Of a stretch of DNA of 64,000 bases, positions 59,830 through 64,000 are shown one piece after another. This DNA comes from Ardenticatenales bacterium (lineage in GTDB: Bacteria; Chloroflexota; Anaerolineae; Promineifilales; Promineifilaceae), in contig JACKBL010000002.1 of NCBI GenBank assembly GCA_020634515.1, positions 930,001-994,000 on the forward strand, in the 5' to 3' direction. The notes under the pieces were generated by a model that worked only from the letters and a program-made list of their open reading frames with translations, searched no databases and had not been told where the DNA came from. Positions within the stretch are counted from its first letter, which is position 1, and every line of letters starts with the position of its first letter. The translations under genes and the position numbers were made by a program.

Positions 59830-61112
59830 TAGCCCAACTGCTCCCCCTTACGCGGATAGAGGCGGGGATAGTCGTACTTGCCAATGAACTGGTGGTGATC
59901 GCTTTCTTCGTAGCTGATGTTCTTCTGAATAAAACTGCGCTCGTCGTTGGCGAGCAGCACCACATCCGATTCGATAGTGCGGGCGGGCATCATGTAAAGC
60001 CCAGAACTGAGACGGCAATGATGGCCGACACAGCCGCCTAAAACAATCATGCCTGTTTCTTCCAAACCCTCTTTGCCATAGGCGCGCAGCGGCGCGGGCA
60101 CGACATTGAAGTCGGTGAACGTGCTACCGGCGCCGATAAAGGAGTCGCGCCCCACGACACACAGTTGCAGGCAAGTGTTTTGAGCCACCATGGAACGTTC
60201 CATCAAGGTGGTCATGAAGAGGGAGGCGCGGAAGGGGAGGAAGCAGCCGTCTGCCACCACGCTCAGCATGAGCTGGCAGCCTTGCGTGACGTTGACGTTA
60301 TCGCCGATGATACAGTTGTCAATGACCACACCAGGACCAATGTTCACGTTGTTGCCAATGGTTGTCATGCCGTGGATGATGGCTGTGGGATCGATGCTCA
60401 CGTTGTTGCCCACCCGCACCACTTCCGAGGTGTCCAGCACCTGTCGTTGTTCCATGATGGCCCGGAAGAGGATGCGCAGCTTGAAGCGCCAGTCGCGATC
60501 TACTTTCTCTTCGGTGATGATACCGCGGGCGAAGACGCCAAAGAGGATGTCGATGATGAACACATGTGTCCAGCTTTCCAGGGAGACGAACGCTTTGCGG
60601 GGCAGTTGGTAAACAAGGTCGCCTGTTTCCGTGGCCATGTAGGGAGGGACATGGTAGTAGCCGATTTCGCGCGATTCGGTGTCGATGACCAGCGGTTTGG
60701 CGATGAAGCTTTGCGAGATACCTTGCGGCAAATACCACATTTCCGCCAGCACCAGTTCCCCTTTTCGTTGGAAGGAGTGGGCCAGGGGCAGCATGTGGGC
60801 GGTGACCGCCGGGTCGTCGGCGCGGAAGGCCAGGCGGACGGGCTGGTGCCCGGCGCGGGCGCGGGTGATGAATTCTTCGATCAGGGTCTGGTTGAAGAAG
60901 AGGTTGTCGCGGTGGGCCAGGGCTTCGACTTTTTCCTGTCCTTCGGCGCGTTGGGCGATGTCCCAATTAGGATATTCGCGTTCTTCGGTGGTGTAGGGGC
61001 TGAGGAGGTCGCGCTGGTGCAGCCAGAGGGGTTTGTTGAGGACGCGCAGGTCGCGGGCCGGCTCGTTGAAGGGGTGAATATGGCTGTCGTCGGTGATGAT
61101 GACCCGTCTCAT
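59829..61112 (-). CDS. left-handed beta-helix (hexapeptide-repeat) protein, GlmU-C-like
   Basis: 427 aa. Residues about 235-330 form hexapeptide repeats (VRVGNNVSIDPTAIIHGMTT, then IGNNVNIGPGVVIDNCIIGD), the fold of acyl/nucleotidyl transferases and carbonic-anhydrase-like proteins. A later segment (FIGAGSTFTDFNVVP, GGCVGHHCRLSSGLYMMP) continues the helix. The N-terminal 230 residues (IITDDSHIHPFNEPARDLRVLNKPLW) match no enzyme domain I know; a leftover nucleotidyl-transferase core is not evident. Possibly an organising or transferase protein for envelope sugars. Its start overlaps the stop of the upstream hydrolase gene by 4 nt (ATGA). Confidence 0.7.
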   Translation of the reverse strand: MRRVIITDDSHIHPFNEPARDLRVLNKPLWLHQRDLLSPYTTEEREYPNWDIAQRAEGQEKVEALAHRDNLFFNQTLIEEFITRARAGHQPVRLAFRADDPAVTAHMLPLAHSFQRKGELVLAEMWYLPQGISQSFIAKPLVIDTESREIGYYHVPPYMATETGDLVYQLPRKAFVSLESWTHVFIIDILFGVFARGIITEEKVDRDWRFKLRILFRAIMEQRQVLDTSEVVRVGNNVSIDPTAIIHGMTTIGNNVNIGPGVVIDNCIIGDNVNVTQGCQLMLSVVADGCFLPFRASLFMTTLMERSMVAQNTCLQLCVVGRDSFIGAGSTFTDFNVVPAPLRAYGKEGLEETGMIVLGGCVGHHCRLSSGLYMMPARTIESDVVLLANDERSFIQKNISYEESDHHQFIGKYDYPRLYPRKGEQLG

Positions 61113-61927
61113 GGTGCGAACTCGTATCGCGGGGTGCTGTCTTCGTTGCCGAGAAATTGGGTGAGCGTGCGCACGAATTCCTGGGGTTCGTCGGCCATGG
61201 GGAAGTGGCGTGACCGGGACATCAGGGCGATTTGGGCGGTGTTGACGTGGCGGGCGATCAGTCTGGCGTTGTCGGGGGAGACGATGTTATCTCGTGTGCC
61301 GTAGATGCCGAGTGTGGGGATGGAAAGTGCCGGCAATTCTTCCACCAGATTCGTGTCGCGCAAATCCCCAATGCTGCGGAAAAATGACTCCAGGCTGGCC
61401 CGCTGTACATCACGGAAGATCATCTGCCGTACCTTCTTGGAATCCCGCGCCAACAGCAGGCGCATAATCGAGCTGAGCAGAACGGGGTAGCGCCAGACAA
61501 TTTGCGCGATCCAGCCGTACCCCGCCAGTTTCAGGAAGAAATTGAGCGAACTGCCGACCACCGGGGAACCGACCACAGCCACCTTGCGGATACGGTCTGC
61601 ATGGCTCAGCGCCAACTCCAGCGCGACCGTGCCCCCCATGGAGTGCCCGGCGACGGGCGCGGCGACGATGCCTAGCGACTCCATGAACTGGTTTACCATC
61701 TCCACATAGCTGTGTATCTCAAAGGAAGGGCTTGCGCCGGTGGCGGACTCGCCGAATCCCCAGAAATCTAGCGCATAGACGCGGTAACGGCCTGTGCCGG
61801 CAAGCGCGATCATGGAATCACGCCAGACATCCCAGGAATTGATCCAGCCATGTAGCAGGATAATTGGCTGTCCGCGACCGATGGATTCGTAGTGTAGGAT
61901 CCCTTGATCCGTGACAATCGAACTCAC
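61109..61927 (-). CDS. alpha/beta hydrolase
   Basis: 272 aa. Oxyanion motif LLHGW, WGFGES, nucleophile S96 in GHSMGG, acid in IYGTRDNIV and base in RSRHFPMADE: a complete triad. A close paralogue of the Ser-less protein at 52246-53043; both begin with (I/L)HYE(S/A)(I/L)GRG and W-x-W motifs. Esterase or C-C hydrolase activity is likely, substrate unknown. Translationally coupled (ATGA) to the hexapeptide-repeat gene. Confidence 0.88.
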   Translation of the reverse strand: MSSIVTDQGILHYESIGRGQPIILLHGWINSWDVWRDSMIALAGTGRYRVYALDFWGFGESATGASPSFEIHSYVEMVNQFMESLGIVAAPVAGHSMGGTVALELALSHADRIRKVAVVGSPVVGSSLNFFLKLAGYGWIAQIVWRYPVLLSSIMRLLLARDSKKVRQMIFRDVQRASLESFFRSIGDLRDTNLVEELPALSIPTLGIYGTRDNIVSPDNARLIARHVNTAQIALMSRSRHFPMADEPQEFVRTLTQFLGNEDSTPRYEFAP

Positions 61928-62095
61928 GCTTGCCTCAGTCTATCGTTTCCAGCCTATCGGGCGAAAAATGGCCTCATTGACGCCGACAGGACATGGCTCT
62001 CACGCCAGAAACAGCGAACGGCAGACTTCTGTACACGTTTGGCGAGGGCGGATGGGAGCCGGGTTCATATCCGGAAGTGATTATTAGACGGTTGC

Positions 62096-62656
62096 TCAGG
62101 CGACTTCGCTTTCCTCGAGTTGTTCCAGAATTGAGTAGAGCAGCGCCAGCAAAACCTCCTTGACGCTTTCTTTGTCCAGGGCCACGCAAGGAAGAACCTT
62201 GACATCTGGATCGAGGCGCAACACGATGCGCAGGTCTTCCGGTTCCCACGCATCTTCATGGTCTTGCTTATTCGCGGCGACAACATAGGGCGTCGCCGCG
62301 AATTCCTTGAACGTTTCCAGAATGCGCTTGGCTTCACGGAAAGTTTCCGGCTTGGTGCTGTCCACCAGAATAACAAAACCAAGCATCCCTTCTGAGAGGA
62401 TTTCCCACATAAAGTCGAAACGACGTTGTCCTGGCGTGCCAAAGAGGTAAAGAATAATATCTTCCTCTTCGTCATTGTCTTTTGCCACCGTGATGCGGCC
62501 AAAGTCCATGGCAACCGTGGTTGTCTCTTTTACTTTTTCCGCTGTGCTGGTGATTCTGCGCTCGGTAGAAACGACGTCTATTTCACTGACGGAGCCTATG
62601 AATTCCGTTTTGCCGGCAGCAAACGGCCCTGTGATCACCATTTTGACGACTTGCAT
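62096..62656 (-). CDS. Ras-like small GTPase of the MglA/COG2229 type
   Basis: 186 aa. Walker A G10-PFAAG-K16-T17, switch II/G3 FGTPGQ (72-77), and the G4 motif NKQD (129-132). The switch I region follows a TTTVAMDFG stretch, as in bacterial Ras-superfamily proteins of the COG2229 group. It lies 70 bp downstream of the DUF4388 gene, a pairing seen in many bacteria where the GTPase controls polarity or motility. No GAP (Roadblock) gene is visible in the window. Confidence 0.88.
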   Translation of the reverse strand: MQVVKMVITGPFAAGKTEFIGSVSEIDVVSTERRITSTAEKVKETTTVAMDFGRITVAKDNDEEEDIILYLFGTPGQRRFDFMWEILSEGMLGFVILVDSTKPETFREAKRILETFKEFAATPYVVAANKQDHEDAWEPEDLRIVLRLDPDVKVLPCVALDKESVKEVLLALLYSILEQLEESEVA

Positions 62657-62726
62657 GAGACCTTCTGTATTTAATCATGAATTGAGAACGCCAGACTACG
62701 CGGAACAGTTCGCGGCGGGCGCGCCA

Positions 62727-63569
62727 TTACAGGCTGCGAATGCGATTAATCAGGCGGCGGACGACGGAGCGTTTCACTGCCGGTTCAATGGGCTTTGGCT
62801 CTGGCACGGCGCGACGCCGTTCCGTAGAGGGCGCGGGGACGGGGGCTACCGGACGTGGACGAGATACTATCTCAATCAAACCCGCTTGCAGCAACCCATA
62901 AACGATGCGGCGAATTTCAAAATCGCTCAGGTTATTCGCCCGGCCAATCTGCTGCATGGTGTTGCGGGGATTGATAAAAGAAACCACCCGCCACTCTTGC
63001 ACGGTCAGGTTGATGTTGCGCAGCCGTGCGTCAGGCTTATCCGTGAATCGCAGCGAGATGTCCAGGTCGGGCAGTTCTTCTTGCAGCCGTTCCCATTCCT
63101 TTAGCCGTCGGCTGCCTTCCATAATGACGCTTTCCAGGTCAATGGGAATGGTGATGCGGTCGCCGGGGGGCATTTCGTTGGCGTCAAACCGAAATATGCC
63201 TTCGCCCCAGGTGAACAGCTTGTAAACGGTGTCCAGAATATCCTGGCGCACGCTTTGGATGATGTCGCTTTGGGTGACGTATCCGGCCTGGATGAGGAGG
63301 TGGCCGAGTTGTTTTTCACTGGTTCCCTGGGCGCGCTGCTCTATAAATCGTGCCTGTTCGGCGGATAACTTGCCGGCACGTTGCAAAACCGACGCCAGGT
63401 TCCCATTACTCGCGTCACCCATCATCGCGTAGATGAGCTTTCCGCCACGAAACGACATTTGCGCCATGTCGTCACTATGGATCGTCAGCGTGCCTGTCTT
63501 ACGCGCCAGGTTGATGAGATTCAGGAGTTGTGTTGTGGAAAAGTCGCGCAGATTGCCTTTTAGGGCCAT
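62727..63569 (-). CDS. DUF4388-domain protein
   Basis: 280 aa. DUF4388 (PATAN-like) at residues 1-100: LKGNLRDFSTTQLLNLINLARKTG (two blocks, MALKGNL and LLNLINLARK), then GTLTIHSDD, FRGGKLIYA, and LGHLLIQAGYVTQSDI. A second helical part follows (about 105-215, ending in a winged-helix-like NLSDFEIRRIVYGLLQAGLI), then a P/R-rich basic tail. Known as a signalling module that accompanies small GTPases and response regulators. Heads the operon with the GTPase; a strong promoter lies at 63733-63761. Confidence 0.85.
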   Translation of the reverse strand: MALKGNLRDFSTTQLLNLINLARKTGTLTIHSDDMAQMSFRGGKLIYAMMGDASNGNLASVLQRAGKLSAEQARFIEQRAQGTSEKQLGHLLIQAGYVTQSDIIQSVRQDILDTVYKLFTWGEGIFRFDANEMPPGDRITIPIDLESVIMEGSRRLKEWERLQEELPDLDISLRFTDKPDARLRNINLTVQEWRVVSFINPRNTMQQIGRANNLSDFEIRRIVYGLLQAGLIEIVSRPRPVAPVPAPSTERRRAVPEPKPIEPAVKRSVVRRLINRIRSL

Positions 63570-64000
63570 AGTGGTAGCTCTGCCTGATATGGAAATCTCC
63601 CCGCGACCTCAACAAAGGGACGGGGGGAACGTTCGCTGCAATTCAGCCTGACGCCAGACACGGTGTGCCACGAGAGAAAGCAGATTGTCGCAAAACTCTT
63701 GACTTTATGTTTACGCTCAATAGTAGACCGGCATTATACCTGTAGCCATCAGGGGCGTCAAACAATTTTATGTCACATTGCGGGTGCGAATGATCGGACC
63801 CATTTCGAGCTTATTCCATATTTAAGCGTTTGCCCGGCAAATGACAATGGTACTTTCGGGGATGAAATGCCGGCATCAAAGCCTCACCCCTTCCCTACCC
63901 ATCCCCGTCAACCGCCTATCGCCGGCCACAAACCGTTTGCCCAAACCCCGGCGCGGCATTACAATACGCCTGTATTGATGCCCGGGGCGGTGGCGAAACG
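63570..64000. other. gene-free right end with a promoter
   Basis: About 430 bp. Contains the promoter of the DUF4388/GTPase operon and a TGCCGGCA at 63868, where G/T-rich sequence changes abruptly to C-rich. No coding sequence is supported up to the window edge. Confidence 0.55.
63733..63761 (-). promoter_or_regulatory. strong sigma70 promoter of the DUF4388/GTPase operon
   Basis: On the minus strand: TTGACG (63761-63756), exactly 17 bp, then a perfect TATAAT (63738-63733). Predicted start near 63726, leaving a leader of about 155 nt to ATG 63569. Confidence 0.75.

Larger units (their letters stand above)
10..63875. repeat. highly iterated palindrome TGCCGGCA, about 75 copies
   Basis: Copies I located include those starting at 10, 4074, 5816, 10161, 16583, 21079, 25268, 31139, 38765, 42178, 55934 and 63868. 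They lie in genes on both strands, in several reading frames, and between genes. At base frequencies of about 0.3 G, 0.3 C, 0.2 A, 0.2 T about 2 are expected in 64 kb. None was found between about 20 and 4073, the area holding the restriction-modification island. Confidence 0.9.

Noticed and set aside
63699..63739. TTGACT followed by TTATAC as a plus-strand promoter
   Set aside because: Spacing of about 30 bp is far too long; the minus-strand reading of the same area gives a perfect 17-bp promoter.
1..64000. CRISPR arrays, tRNA and rRNA genes
   Set aside because: No regularly spaced direct repeats with unique spacers and no recognisable cloverleaf or rRNA core sequences were seen; a covariance search could still find a tRNA I missed.

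Overview
The window looks like a chromosomal contig of a GC-rich bacterium, most probably Chloroflexota (Anaerolineae or Ardenticatenia-like). This rests on the combination of DUF2298/'YYY' membrane proteins beside a TIGR03663-type GT-C protein, multi-GAF sensors, a DUF4388/GTPase pair and TadE/TadG-like surface proteins, and is an inference because no rRNA is present. I recognise no tRNA, rRNA, CRISPR array, intact transposase or prophage.

Layout. 0-0.6 kb: start of an M23 peptidase running off the left edge. 0.9-4.1 kb: an AT-richer restriction-modification island, a MerR-HTH/N6-methyltransferase/specificity-like fusion facing a PD-(D/E)xK nuclease gene, followed by a decayed P-loop gene. 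4.3-5.6 kb: methyltransferase/DinB pair. 5.7-9.9 kb: partner-switching cassette (STAS, RsbW-like kinase, STAS, GAF-SpoIIE phosphatase). 10.1-11.3 kb: queG. 11.4-18.7 kb: five-gene leftward operon of TadE/TadG-like and secreted proteins. 19.4-21.5 kb: histone-deacetylase-like enzyme, a small unknown and a truncated AlkZ-like protein, then a deletion-fused ATPase/DUF3226 remnant and a methyltransferase. 23-37.7 kb: leftward cell-envelope block of GT-C/DUF2298 giant membrane proteins, interrupted by an ECF sigma/anti-sigma pair. 38.1-41.2 kb: secreted nuclease. 41.7-44.4 kb: two-component system and PspC. 44.9-50.1 kb: Nudix and three beta-lactamase-fold proteins, one lacking its catalytic serine. 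50.1-53.0 kb: LOG, DUF3048 and an alpha/beta hydrolase whose nucleophile is Ala. 53.1-59.2 kb: giant hybrid sensor kinase with two receiver proteins. 59.8-63.6 kb: hexapeptide-repeat protein, hydrolase, Ras-like GTPase and DUF4388 protein.

The most unusual signal is not a gene. The palindrome TGCCGGCA occurs about 75 times (counted by eye) where about 2 are expected, in genes on both strands and between genes, and is absent from the restriction-modification island. At most copies the base composition flips: G/T-rich on the strand entering the site, C/A-rich on the strand leaving it. The flip reaches synonymous codon choice (G-ending codons before, C-ending after). This suggests a strand-asymmetric process centred on each octamer, for example breakage and resection, and I know of no description of it. 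The gaps between genes also carry several families of short dispersed inverted repeats and a textbook G-quadruplex tract.
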